In this document: positions 52,834 through 63,120 of the stretch, one piece after another
How positions within the stretch are numbered: position 1 is the first letter of the stretch
How the letters are laid out: each line of letters starts with the position of its first letter
Origin: Phymatolithon calcareum
Lineage: Eukaryota; Rhodophyta; Florideophyceae; Hapalidiales
Reading direction: 5' to 3'
Assembly: GCA_977006965.1 (NCBI GenBank)
Contig: OZ345356.1
Coordinates: 496,001 to 560,000 of the forward strand
DNA length: 64,000 nucleotides
Made by a program: the position numbers and the translations under genes
The notes under the pieces: generated by a model
Seen by the model: the letters and a program-made list of their open reading frames with translations, nothing else
What the model was told of the DNA's origin: nothing
Database searches by the model: none

Positions 52834-53859
52834 ATGGACCGGGGCGCGTTCGAGCAGTTTCAGGCGCGCCTGCGCTCGCCGCTGGAGACGATCGCGACTT
52901 CGGCGATTATCGCCATGACGTGTCTGCGACGTGTGTTTCCCAGCGGCGCGCGAGTGCCGTTCATGCTGTGCGGGCACGTATACACGCGGCCGCCGCGCGA
53001 GATATACCTGCTGGTGGCGGTGTCGGCGATCATGGCGCTGCTGAGCGTGATGGGGGACGCCGTGGGACGCTACCGCGCGGTGCTGCGCCGCGGCGCCGGG
53101 CAAACCACCGCGCGCCTCGTGCCCAGCGAGGGCACCGACGTCCACGTGGGGCACATCGCCCTGTACACGCGCCGCTGGACGCCGCTCTGTGACGCCGTGG
53201 TCTACGTCGCCATCGCCGCCTTCGGCACCTGGTACCTCGGCCACCGGATAACTCAGGCGTATGTCGCGTTCGGAGGCATCACCGTCGTGCAGGTGCTCAA
53301 TCTCGTGCTTGGCGTCGCCAACGCCGCGCTCCCGCCGCAGAAGCGCAAGACGTTCGACGCCATCGTCAAGTTCCTCAGTGTCTTCGTTACAGACCGTGAG
53401 TACAACGACCTCGGCCTCGAGGACCGCGACTGGAGCCCGTCAGAGTCCGACGAAGCTGTGGACGGCTTCACCGACGCGCTCCGCGTGCAGTCCGGAGGTG
53501 CCGTGTTCGATGTCGACAACAGAAAATCTCTCTACGTTCGCGGTGCCGGAAGTTTCGGGCTGCTAAATGAGGGTGCATGGTCGCTCTCTCGCGTGCGCGC
53601 TGGAAACCCGGTTCAGGTCGAAAAGCAAGACCTAGACTTTCTCCTAGTACCGCTCAGAGTGCCGTACGCGCTCGTGTGGTATTCCATCTACGAGGGGTTT
53701 CTTGAGATGGACGGATACAAGGGCGCAGACGAGATCGACAAGTGCGTCGTTTGGTTGATACTCGTATCCGCGATCTCCGGGATGTGCGCCAGCTACATCC
53801 CGGGTCCCTGCTTGGTAATCAAGAATAATTGCAAAGATTTAACCGGCCCCAACCGCTGA
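52834..53859 (+). CDS. Tandem four-span membrane protein family, copy 4
   Basis: Intact 341-residue frame from the ATG shared by all copies. An in-frame ATG at 52729 would add 35 residues but exists only here. Spans 1-2 are of the copy-2 type (LLVAVSAIMALLSVMGDAVG; AVVYVAIAAFGTWYLGHR). The soluble part is conserved (SPSESDEAVDGFTDALRVQS; LLVPLRVPYALVWYSIYEGF). The variable loop reads GLLNEGAWSLSRVRAGNPVQ, the most different of the five. The end LTGPNR is normal. Expected in a membrane, orientation not predicted. Function unknown. Confidence 0.8.
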   Translation: MDRGAFEQFQARLRSPLETIATSAIIAMTCLRRVFPSGARVPFMLCGHVYTRPPREIYLLVAVSAIMALLSVMGDAVGRYRAVLRRGAGQTTARLVPSEGTDVHVGHIALYTRRWTPLCDAVVYVAIAAFGTWYLGHRITQAYVAFGGITVVQVLNLVLGVANAALPPQKRKTFDAIVKFLSVFVTDREYNDLGLEDRDWSPSESDEAVDGFTDALRVQSGGAVFDVDNRKSLYVRGAGSFGLLNEGAWSLSRVRAGNPVQVEKQDLDFLLVPLRVPYALVWYSIYEGFLEMDGYKGADEIDKCVVWLILVSAISGMCASYIPGPCLVIKNNCKDLTGPNR

Positions 53860-54972
53860 CAACTGTAGATTTTCAGGAGACATCGCTTTGCGTTGCTGTA
53901 CGTAGAAAACCCAGCTATATTTTGTATCTGAAGATTCAGACGTAAAAATGTCCAGATCCTCTTCCCTACACGGAGTGCGTCAGGATCCGAAATTGAAGCC
54001 ATTTCACCACGTGGCAGAAAATCAAAAATCGTAACCTCGGAATCATACCTTCGGGAGTAGTACATCACAATCTTCTGCACCGAATATTTGCTTGTATTTG
54101 AGGGGCTTCTGCCGCGTGACGCAAAATTGTCCGTGTTCGAGGCTTAAATTTTCGAAGAATGCGGAGGGGGTCTCTCCAATGGTGCTGGGGTACCCTATCA
54201 CATAATCATTGGATTAAAAATTGATATTCCTCAAAAATTCCGTGAGTGCGGGGACTTGTCCTCATTTTATACGCGAGGAAAAGGAGAGCAGTCGAGATTA
54301 CTCCTCATTTTTCATTGAAAAGAGGACCGCTGAAGGCCTTCGCGAGGGCCGAGGTCCTCCGGCCTAAGCTTTACAATGTATGGTTCTCGGGCCGAGGACC
54401 AAACGGTTTACGTATGAGACTGAAATGACGTGGGAATTTCTCACAGTGACGTACAAAAAATTGGAATTTTCAGTATGATAATAATTACTTGCGAGTGCGA
54501 GGACCGGTCCTCCCCAAAAATCGGTCCTCAGATGACATCCTGGGGAGAGGAGTTATTGAGGAACGTCAATTTTTACATTGGATCCTTCTAGCGATATTGC
54601 GAGAAAATACCTTTATAGCTCCAATCGAAATCCCTTTACGGTGCGTTGTAGCTGTGGAGGTTTGACACTAAATGCTACAAAAACCGCTTCATTTACAAGT
54701 ATCGAAATGGTCACTGAAAAAAGAAGTTATGTCAGTGTAGGATTTGTGTTGTGAGGAAGCACCCAAAAATAAACGTACATGTACACCTGTAGCACCTCAC
54801 ATGTGGAACCAAACAGCAGTTTGCATCCTCGAGGAGCAGATTCCGGCTGTAGCAGAAGCTCATTTTTAAATTTAGGTTCTTGAAATTTACAACGGCGTCA
54901 GAGCTGTTGCCAAGAGCCGTGGGATACAGTGTGGTGTACTCCGAGTTGTTGCCGACGGTAGTGATATGATAG
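53860..54972. other. Block C trailer, copy 4, with MITE at 54216-54574
   Basis: Co-linear with 14310-15416. It contains the same inverted-repeat element. No gene. Confidence 0.6.
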
Positions 54973-56348
54973 TGTGCCAAGGGATATCCTCATGAAGAGG
55001 CTGACGGAGAAACTTCCTGAAGAGATAACAAGAATGGTTGCGTACCTGTTAAAACCCTCATAGATCACATCAGCTGGAGACGAGACAGAAACGTGGGGTA
55101 TCATCGACTGAGGAGTGCCTCAAGGTTCTCCGCTTAGTACATGCCTATACAATATATTCATGGACACATTCGCAGAAGCCGTCTCCAAGACAGACGGAAA
55201 CGTCTCAGAGAGCCCAGTGCAATTGTTCGCAGATGATGTTCAGCTTCAAGCGAAGACAGGACGAGGAATGCAGAAACTTCTAGATATAGCGACCATTTGG
55301 GAAAGCGAAAATGGCATGAAATGGAACACAAAGCCAGGAAAGAGGAAAGTTATTAAGTACAAGGGACTTCAGAAGCACACTTTTTACTTGGCGGGACAAG
55401 AACTGCATCAATCCTGGAGACTTTCGTATCTTGGGGTAAGCATGAATAACAAGGGTGTTACGGATGACACGGCCATAGCAGGATGCATACATAAGCTTCG
55501 GGAGCTTGGAGTGAATTTTCGAGGATTCAAACCGGAGACATGCATCAGGATCTTTAAGTCACTAATTATCCCGAAATGGGAGTATGCGTTACACGTTACT
55601 CCAATGACAAATCGATTGCTCTCGGTAATCGAGTCGGCAGAGGGCTTGTTCTACAAGAATGTTTTCGGAAAATATGCCGAAAACCCCGCGGACCGAATGC
55701 GAGTTCTGTGCCGACTGGGACCACCAAAGATGAGGAGACGCCATCAAGCAGAAAGGTTTGCATTAAGCTTGGTAAGACACAAAAGGCGCCTTGAAGAAAT
55801 AGGAGAGTACTTTGGAAGAGATGAGGACACAAAGGAAGGAATGAAGGATATTGAATATCTCAAGATATATGAAGAATTGCGACAAGCCCTTCAGAAAGCC
55901 CAGGAGGGTCTGTCACGAAGAAGAGGAGGAGAGAAGAAACAATTAAGGTATGGGAAAAGGAAGAAGAAGGCAGATCAATGAAGATTCCTATTGAAGGCAA
56001 GCTACCAGGGATCCTTTACATAGGAGAAAGAACAACACGTTTAGGGTACGTACGGTTGACATTCAGTCGAGCACCCCTTTGGAGAAAATCAGTATTGGGT
56101 GCCTACTGTGGGATTACCGCTGTGATCGAACCAGTCGCCTTACAACGTACTCTAGCGTCGTCGAAGATGAGCACAGAAATTGAGTTTGAGTGCAAGAGAC
56201 TCACAGGAGCTCTTGTTGGGAGAGAATTACGAATTAAGAACGTGATGAGTAGCCAAAAGACTTTAGCTTAGAGAATAATGCAAGAGCTGCCCCGTTACTC
56301 CAAGGTGAGGCTTTGTGAGCTCTCAAAATAAAATCATCAAATATCCCC
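54973..56348 (+). mobile_element. LINE family 1 copy shared by block C units (unit 4)
   Basis: Same 5' truncation point and same flanking cgacggtagtg as the other unit copies. Stops at about 55061 (TAG for Trp) and 55110 (TGA). After these, 55115-55981 is open for 288 codons and keeps LFADDVQLQ. It has a small deletion after DDTAIA. The tail is 55978-56271. Confidence 0.88.
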
Positions 56349-56439
56349 CGACGGTAGTGCATCGTCATTGCAACAGCTTGGAATCAAAGCAAGTTATGAT
56401 CTGTTGAGCTGACGCTCCATCCAGTGTGTCTTTATCTCC

Positions 56440-56446
56440 TATAAAA
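56440..56446 (+). promoter_or_regulatory. TATA box upstream of MGDPLTVV fragment, copy 3
   Basis: TATAAAA in tctcctataaaactctctct, 114-120 bases before the ATG at 56560. Confidence 0.4.
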
Positions 56447-56559
56447 CTCTCTCTTTCTGCTTAGCCTGTGCAGCAATCATCTTCTCAAGCTGTGCTTATT
56501 CTGACCATCTCAAGAGAAGCAAATGCCCCACACCTTACCGCATCGCACACATATCCCAA

Positions 56560-56657
56560 ATGGGTGATCCGCTCACAGTCGTTGCCGCCGCCGGCGCCGG
56601 AGTGGGAGCTCTGGGTAGACTTTTCGGATTTGCATGCAGGTTCGCGTGCGACATCAT
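56560..56657 (+). pseudogene. Truncated MGDPLTVV gene fused to block B
   Basis: The first 32 residues (MGDPLTVVAAAGAGVGALGR...FACRFACDI) match the copies at 18127 and 46323. Then the frame enters block B copy 3 at about 56658 and reads on as antisense-type sequence to 56790. This is the breakpoint between a block C unit and block B copy 3. Confidence 0.6.
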
Positions 56658-56767
56658 AGTTCTCTATCTGGGAGCGGTTGGCTGCTCTTGCACCACAGCT
56701 GTTCTGTCTGTCCTTGCCAACACGAAGTGCGTGCGCGTGCGTGGGCGCAAGCATACCGGCGTAATAT

Positions 56768-57337
56768 TCAAGGCGCGTGGCGCGCTCTAGCAGTATGGAA
56801 GGCTGCGAGCACGGCGCCAATGGCGTTCGCAACGCCACGCGCTGTGGGCATCGCCTTCACTGACACCAACCGGTGGTCATCAGGTGTGGCAAACATGAGC
56901 GAGAAAAGAAAAGTATCACTCCTTCCGTTCTCGCTCGTTCCGCGCTGAGCATTCTGGACTGCATCACGAAGTGGTTGCGATGACCCCCTCAGCCAAGCGC
57001 TCGTCTGTCTCATCGCCCAGTAAAGTCTTTGGTGCGTCCTCGTTTTATGGTAGACTCCCCTTGCGCTTGATATCACCGCGCTTCTGGTCAGGTCAGCGCT
57101 GTAGTTTTCAACGAGCGCTTGCGCTTTCTTCTGCTTGAACCAGGGCGTGTCCATATTACGCGGCCATGTTTGGAAATAGAGAAGCATGTTGGGGGGAGTG
57201 AGTAGAACCGAAAGGGAAACGAACACAGCTACAGTCAGTCCTCCTAGCGCTAAAGTTCCCGACTGGCGCTGCATGCATCTTGCGGGTAGTTCAAGCGTTA
57301 GTCCGTAACCAGACCACGCGAAGGCGTTGGGTAGCAA
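56768..57337 (-). pseudogene. Small one-span membrane protein frame, block B copy 3
   Basis: The stop found after WFKQKKA in copies 1 and 2 is CAA/Gln here, so the span (TLALGGLTVAVFVSLSVLL) and the downstream half (VYHKTRTHQRLYWAMRQTSA) form one frame of about 189 codons. But the one-base deletion before the span (gcgaaggcg, 57319) separates it from the upstream part (57298-57564), and no ATG starts the frame before MQRQSG. It was probably longer originally and is now broken. Confidence 0.4.
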
Positions 57338-57523
57338 CGGGAAGTACGCATCTTATCCCAGATCAAACTCCTACCTATAAAGAGCTTTGGCGCACTCCAG
57401 TTCTTCCCATTCGGGTACACACTCCTCTGTAACAATGCCAAAACAGCTGTGACGTGCCGCGCCGAGTTTTTCTGTTGGCCTGAGAAACGAACAGTTTTTA
57501 CAAAGCGCCAGGCAGGTCTGCGT

Positions 57524-58870
57524 TCAGCGGGAGAAACGGCGCCGACCTCGAAATTTATGCACATTATCGATGGTTCGCAACGCCACGTCGCATGTAACAG
57601 CCGTTGCCGTCGCCTTGGCGCGTTTTTTCACTTTATCGCGAGATAGGAACAAGCCACGCTGCGAGTCCAGCTTGGACGCGTTGACGACCGCAGACACATG
57701 CGCGTCCGTGAGCATCGGTTTGTCATCGCCCAGAAGGTGCACCAGCGCGTCGCGATACATCTGCTCGCGGTCGAGGCCTACAAGTTTCTCGAAGCGAACT
57801 GAGCGTACGCGGATGTCGCGACATCGCAGCGCGTAATAACGATGCAACGACGTCACGATAGTGGCGTAATAAATTGCGTAAAACTCGAGGTCATCTCGTT
57901 GGAAAAACGGACGGAACGCGTCGATATACTCACTCTCTGCGACGTGCATATCGCTTTCGTCGTGGTCGAACTTGAGTTCCTGCAATTGTATGGCAGTTAA
58001 CGCAGGCACACGGCGCACACGAGAGTGGTACCAGTGCAGCGCGGCGTAAATCGCTATCACGGGCAGCGCCGAGAACGAACGCTCGATTGACGCTGCACAT
58101 CGGTGCGCGTCGCGGTGCGAGAAGAAAGAGGTTGCGTTCGGGAATAGCCTATGGAGCGTGGGTGCAAGTGGCATAGCGGCTGAACGCGGTTTCAGCAGCA
58201 TTAGACGCGGTACCGTAGCCGTTATTGGCAACAGTGTCAGCACCACGGCGCGCAGTAGTTGTTCACGTCGCACACGAGGAAGTGCGACGCGTTCACCGAA
58301 ACAAAACGGCATCAACACGTCAGGTTCACTCACGCAACGGATTAAGCCTTCCGCGCCACCCAACGCGCGACACAGCAGGGTGGAGCCCGAACGCGAAACA
58401 GACCACACGAAGCTGATGCGCGTGCGACCCGTGTTTCGACGTGTGCGTTCCTCCGCAACGCGCACCAAATCGTCCAGCGACGTCACAAACACGTAGCGCG
58501 CATGATGATACACCGATTCATAAACGAACGGCGCGTCGAGCACGCGCTCGACGTGCTCCTCGTCGCCGCCCACGTCCACGAAAGTGGCTACGCCGCGATC
58601 AAGGTCCACTGTGTAGAGGAACACGCTCGGCGAACAAATTTCGCTCACGATGTCGACGTTCGTCGGCGACGCGGTTAGAAAGTCGCCTTCAGATGCTGGG
58701 GAGCCATCCAGACGATTGCGTGCTAGGATACGTCGTCTTAACGTAACACCGTCAGCACACGCTCGAGGGCGCTTCTGCACGAGCGCGAACACTGCGCATA
58801 GCAGGCGGAAAAGCAAGAGCGCGCAAATCTGCACGACACATTGCGCCGAGGTGCGCCAAGAGACGCGCAT
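57524..58870 (-). CDS. Sulfotransferase-like type II membrane protein, block B copy 3
   Basis: 448 residues from the ATG at 58870 (MRVSWRTSAQ). It has a membrane span at 11-31, the phosphosulfate loop in the form SVSRSGSTLL, and SHRDAHRCAASIERS as in copy 1. A 4-base deletion at about 57550 (cctcgaaattt against ctcgggcgcaattt) shifts the last codons, so the C terminus reads NVHKFRGRRRFSR in place of the LPLNADLPGAL-type end. Scattered substitutions (R to S in AESEYIDAF, R to L in VGLDREQ) suggest mild relaxation. The enzyme core could still be functional. Substrate unknown. Confidence 0.65.
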   Translation of the reverse strand: MRVSWRTSAQCVVQICALLLFRLLCAVFALVQKRPRACADGVTLRRRILARNRLDGSPASEGDFLTASPTNVDIVSEICSPSVFLYTVDLDRGVATFVDVGGDEEHVERVLDAPFVYESVYHHARYVFVTSLDDLVRVAEERTRRNTGRTRISFVWSVSRSGSTLLCRALGGAEGLIRCVSEPDVLMPFCFGERVALPRVRREQLLRAVVLTLLPITATVPRLMLLKPRSAAMPLAPTLHRLFPNATSFFSHRDAHRCAASIERSFSALPVIAIYAALHWYHSRVRRVPALTAIQLQELKFDHDESDMHVAESEYIDAFRPFFQRDDLEFYAIYYATIVTSLHRYYALRCRDIRVRSVRFEKLVGLDREQMYRDALVHLLGDDKPMLTDAHVSAVVNASKLDSQRGLFLSRDKVKKRAKATATAVTCDVALRTIDNVHKFRGRRRFSR

Positions 58871-58936
58871 TGCATTGTGTTCAGAGTGGCAGATCTCCGG
58901 AGAATTCACGAGTAGGACTGTGATGTGATTTGTGTA

Positions 58937-59204
58937 TGCAATGATTTAAAATAAAACGTTTTTTAAAACGTTTTATTTTAAAATATTTAGAACGTTTTTT
59001 AAACGTTCGAAAAACTTTCGAAAAAATATACACGTGTAGTGCATCATACACCTTTCTTTATAGTCGGGCTTCGATTGCATCGCTGGGGACCAAAGGCGGT
59101 ATGATCGCGAATTTATTTCGAACGTTTTAAAAAACTTTCTTGATGGATATCGAACTTTTTAAAACGTTTGAAATTTTTTCGAACGTTTTAAATCATTGTA
59201 TAGA
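58937..59204. repeat. AACGTT-rich palindromic tract upstream of sulfotransferase copy 3
   Basis: Repeated aacgttttaaaacgtt motifs between caatgatttaaaa (58948) and ttttaaatcattg (59198), which are inverted copies of each other. 59094-59198 is absent from copy 2. The candidate TATA element (59019-59030) lies inside. The same motif class is shorter in copy 2 and nearly absent in copy 1. Confidence 0.55.
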
Positions 59205-59398
59205 TGTGTGGTACGGTTGCTCGCGGTCCGGTCCGGCTCGACGGTTAACTGGTTACAGTAACCGATCACAATTTGCGGGAATTGTGAGACTACACCGTTA
59301 GGCCAGTCGAGGATTTGGAACCCCTGAAATCTTTAACGAAAATCATAATCAAGGCACATACTTTTGCTTGAAATTTACTATTTATACCTCGAACTTGA

Positions 59399-59641
59399 GG
59401 GAGCGGTAAAGAGTAGAGTCCAAATGATCTGGCCGTCCACGTGGACTCGCGGAACGTGGAACCACCACGCTTGCTCCGGGTGGAATCGAGTTGTCGAGCG
59501 GTAGGCAGAGTAGAAGGAGTGCTTTCCTAATTACCTCGCCGAAATAACGATCTGCCGTCATTTAAGTAGAAGTTAATTAAGAATAAAGCGCTGCCTTGCG
59601 AGCCCCACGAGGGGACTAAGCAAGTGACATGACATGACATG
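59399..59641 (+). mobile_element. SINE-like retroelement, 243 bp, 13-bp target duplication
   Basis: Flanked by ACCTCGAACTTGA (59386-59398 and 59642-59654). Copy 3 of the leader has it once at about 41358. The 3' end is a short tail repeat (tgacatgacatgacatg). No A or B box is visible, so it is either a non-tRNA SINE or a truncated LINE 3' end. Part of it recurs at 47263-47360. Confidence 0.7.
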
Positions 59642-59756
59642 ACCTCGAACTTGATATCATAATATTTCGGTATCTCTAACTTTCACAGGAATTCATGATT
59701 TCCGCGAAAGCACCGTGTTTGTGGAAACGAGCACTGACATGAGCAGATGCAAGTTT

Positions 59757-60342
59757 GTTTTTGTAGACGCGAGAAAACACGAGCTGCTTTCACGTATGAT
59801 AACTAACGAAAGTAAATGTGAGCTTGGACCCATAAATATTTAATAGTTCATCTAAAATTGAGCATTTTCAGGGCTCATATCACTTTCATTAAAACTCAGT
59901 TCTATTGGCCAGATGATCTTCCAAACCCGGTCAACCTTCAACTTATAAAACCTGATGCGGGAAAAATAAGTTGGAAGCTTAAATTCGATTGTTTATTTTG
60001 ATGTGATGAGGATTTTATAAGTTGTAAATCACTACATTATTCCTCGGAGAGGAGAGAAATATGAGATAGATTTTCTCAAGAATTTGAGAAGGGGAAGAGG
60101 AAAAAATAAGTTTTTTCTCACTTAATTTTTGTGCAGAGGTAAGAACTAAATAAGTTAGTTTTTTCTAATATTTTGAAAACGTGAACAGAAAACGACAACA
60201 GTTTGGGCATGGACCGCTTTACCATCGTTCTGGTTCGTAGCGGTCCAGTGAAAGAGTCATTTTTGCACTTTATGTAGGAGCTTCCATTGGCAACAAACTT
60301 GTACTTTTCAAAACGGCGTGTTTTCTCATGTCTACAAAAACA
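59757..60342. mobile_element. Inverted-repeat DNA element, 586 bp
   Basis: gtttttgtagacgcgagaaa at 59757 is matched by tttctcatgtctacaaaaac ending at 60342, about 26 bp with two mismatches. It interrupts aagttt|acatttggg, which is intact at 41466. The inside is AT-rich without frames. Confidence 0.65.
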
Positions 60343-60350
60343 AGTCGTAT

Positions 60351-60460
60351 GTGTACCGTAAGCCGGGATAACAAATGTGTAAAACGTGCTCGTACCTGGT
60401 CCTCGTCGGGCCTCGACTCTTACGTTTTACTTTCTTTTGTTATCCCGGCTTACGGTACAC
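60351..60460. mobile_element. 110-bp MITE with perfect 25-bp inverted ends
   Basis: gtgtaccgtaagccgggata (first 20 of 25 bases) at 60351 and its exact complement ending at 60460. It lies directly beside the 59757-60342 element, between it and the resumed leader at about 60473. Confidence 0.75.
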
Positions 60461-60472
60461 ATCTCCTTATTA

Positions 60473-60995
60473 CATTTGGGCCACGAACTTTGTTCTCATA
60501 GGCTGTGTTGGAGAGCCAAATCTATGAGCCATATGATATGACTGTATATGTGATCTTTGAAGTTGGATCAATCAACGGGTCGGTGATTCAGACAATCCAA
60601 CACGGCGAGGTCTTTTACTGTATGACAAACGGTGGTTCGGCATTTCTGGTCAATACCGACTTTATGCCTTCACCTCCGCACATCTAAAGTCAATCACTTA
60701 TATCTACTGTAGTGATCCAGTAGATATAAGCGTTTGACGTTCGTATCTTTAGTTTGATATACACCAAAATGATTCCATGTGCTTCGTGATAGTCAAGTGA
60801 AAAACGTCAAAATCCGCTTTTTTGAGCAAGAATCTGTTTTTCGGAGGGCTGATGCGCAAAACCGAGGACATTCTATGAACATTTTTTTGGCAGCAATCGA
60901 AGATAATAAAATTACAAATATCCCCTCAACCCGTCCAGAACTGGGGTTTTAAGGAGGCAAAGCAACTAGCTGAACTATGGCAGCATGGTGGCAGC
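60473..60995. other. Leader of membrane gene copy 5
   Basis: Resumes at acatttgggccacgaacttt. It is co-linear with 41473-42026, but with the palindromic change actgtagtgatccagtagatataagcg (60706) replacing ccactgcagttctcgcgc. No gene. Confidence 0.55.
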
Positions 60996-62009
60996 ATGGA
61001 CGGGGGCGCGTTCGAGCAGTTTCAGGCGCGCCTGCGCTCGCCGCTGGAGACGATCGTGACTTCGGCGATTATCGCCATGACGTGTCTGCCACGTGGGTAT
61101 CCCAGCGGCGCGCTGGTGCCGTTCAAGCTGTGCGGGCACGTGTACGCGCGGCCGTCGCGTGAGATATACCTGCTGGTGGCGTTTTTGGCGATGGCACCAC
61201 TGGGGTACGTGATGGCCGACATCGTGGGACGCTACCGCGCGGTGCTGCGCCGCGGCGCCGGGCACCCCACCGCGCGTCTCATGCCCAGCATTGGCTCCAG
61301 CGCCCAGGCGGGGCACATCGCCCTGTACACGCGCCGCTGGATGCCGCTCTGCTTCGCCGCGCTTAACGTCTTCATCGCCGCCTTCTGCACCTGGCTCCTC
61401 CACCTTCAGAAAACTCAGGCGCATGTCGCGCTCGGAGGCATCACCGTCGTGCAGGTGTTCAATCTCGTGCTTGGCGTCTTCAACGCCGCGCTCCCGCCGC
61501 AGAAGCGCAAGACGTTCGACGCCGTCGTCAAGTTCCTCAGTGTCCTCGTTACAGACCGTGAGTACAACGACCTCGGCCTCGAGGACCGCGACTGGAGCCC
61601 GTCAGAGTCCGACGAAGCTGTGGACGGCTTCACCGACGCGTTCGGCGTGAAGTCCGGAGGTGTCGTATTCGATGTCGACGACAAAAAATCGCTCTACGTT
61701 CACGGTGCCGGAAGTTTCGGGCTGCTATACGAGGATGCATGGTTTGGCGCCATAAACCCGGTTCAGGTCGAAAAGCAGGACCTAGACTTTCGCCTAGTAC
61801 CGCTCAGAGTGCCGTACGCGCTCGTGTGGTATTCCATCTATGAGGCGTTTCTTGAGATGGGCGGATACAAGGGCGCAGACGAGATCGACAAGTGCATCGT
61901 TTGGTTGATACTCGTATCCGCGATCTCTGGGATTTGCGTCAGCTACTTCCCGGGTCCCTGCTTGGTAATCAAGAATAATTGCAGAGATTTAACCGGCCCC
62001 AACCGCTGA
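60996..62009 (+). CDS. Tandem four-span membrane protein family, copy 5
   Basis: Intact 337-residue frame and the most divergent copy. Spans are about 57-79 (IYLLVAFLAMAPLGYVMADIV), 118-137 (LCFAALNVFIAAFCTWLLHL), 142-166 (HVALGGITVVQVFNLVLGVF) and 299-324 (CIVWLILVSAISGICVSYF). Differences from other copies concentrate before residue 145 (LPRGYPSGALVPFKL, SIGSSAQAGH, HLQKTQAH). From 165 on it is nearly identical except for the loop GLLYEDAWFGAINPVQ, which is three to four residues shorter than in copies 1, 3 and 4. The acidic patch (SPSESDEAVD, 201-210) is kept. Function unknown. Confidence 0.8.
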   Translation: MDGGAFEQFQARLRSPLETIVTSAIIAMTCLPRGYPSGALVPFKLCGHVYARPSREIYLLVAFLAMAPLGYVMADIVGRYRAVLRRGAGHPTARLMPSIGSSAQAGHIALYTRRWMPLCFAALNVFIAAFCTWLLHLQKTQAHVALGGITVVQVFNLVLGVFNAALPPQKRKTFDAVVKFLSVLVTDREYNDLGLEDRDWSPSESDEAVDGFTDAFGVKSGGVVFDVDDKKSLYVHGAGSFGLLYEDAWFGAINPVQVEKQDLDFRLVPLRVPYALVWYSIYEAFLEMGGYKGADEIDKCIVWLILVSAISGICVSYFPGPCLVIKNNCRDLTGPNR

Positions 62010-63120
62010 CAAAGGTAGATTTTCAGGAGACATCGCTTTGCGTTACTGTACATAGAAAACCCAGCTGTATTTTGTATCTGAAGATTGAGACGTAAAAATG
62101 TCCGGATCCTCTTCCCTACAGGGAGTGCGTCAGGAGCCGAAATTGAAGCCATTTCACCACGCGGCAGAAAATCAAAAATCGTGACCTCGGAATCATACCT
62201 TCGGGAGTAGTACATCACAATCTTCTGCACCGAATATTTGGTTGTATTTGAGGGGCTTCTGTCGCGTGACGCAAACTTGTCCGTGTTCGAGGCTTAAATT
62301 TGCGAAGAATGCGGAGGGGGTCTCTCCAATGGTGCTGGGGTACTCTATCACGTAATAATTAGATTAGAAATTGACATTCCTCAAAAATTCTGTGAGTGCG
62401 GGGACTTGTCCTCATTTTATGCGCGAGGAAAAGGAGAGCAGTCGAGATAACTCCTCATTTTTCATTGATAAGAGGACCGCTGAAGGCCTTCGCGAGGGCC
62501 GAGGTCCTCCGCCCTAAGCTTTACAGTGTATGGTTCTCGGGCCGAGGACCAAACGGTTTACGTATGAGACTGAAATGACGTGGGAAGAGCTCACAGTGAC
62601 GTACAAAAAATTGGAATTTTTAGTATGATAGTAATTACTCGCGAGTGCGAGGACCGTTCCTCCCCAAAACTCGGTCCTCAGATGACATCTCGAGGAGAGG
62701 AGTTATTGAGGAATGTCAAATTCTACATTGGATCCTTCTAGCGATATTGCGCGAAAATACCTTTATAGCTCCAATCGAAATCCCTTTCCGGCGCGTTGTA
62801 GCTGTGGAGGTTTGACACTAAATGCTACAAAAACAGCTTCATTTACAAGTATCGAAATGGTCACTGAAAAAAGAAGTTATGTCAGTGTAGGATTTGTGTT
62901 ATGAGGAAGCACCCAAATATAAACGTACATGTACACCTGTAGCACCTCACATGTGGAACCAAACAGCAGTTTGCATCCTCGAGGAGCAGATTCCGGCTGT
63001 ATCAGAAGCTCATTTTTAATTTTAGGTTCTTGAAATTTACAACGGCATCAGAGCTGTTGGCAAGAGCCGTGGGATACAGTGTGGTGTATTCCGAGTTGTT
63101 GCCGACGGTAGTGATATAAT
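62010..63120. other. Block C trailer, copy 5, with MITE at 62368-62724
   Basis: Same organisation as 14310-15416. No gene. Confidence 0.6.
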
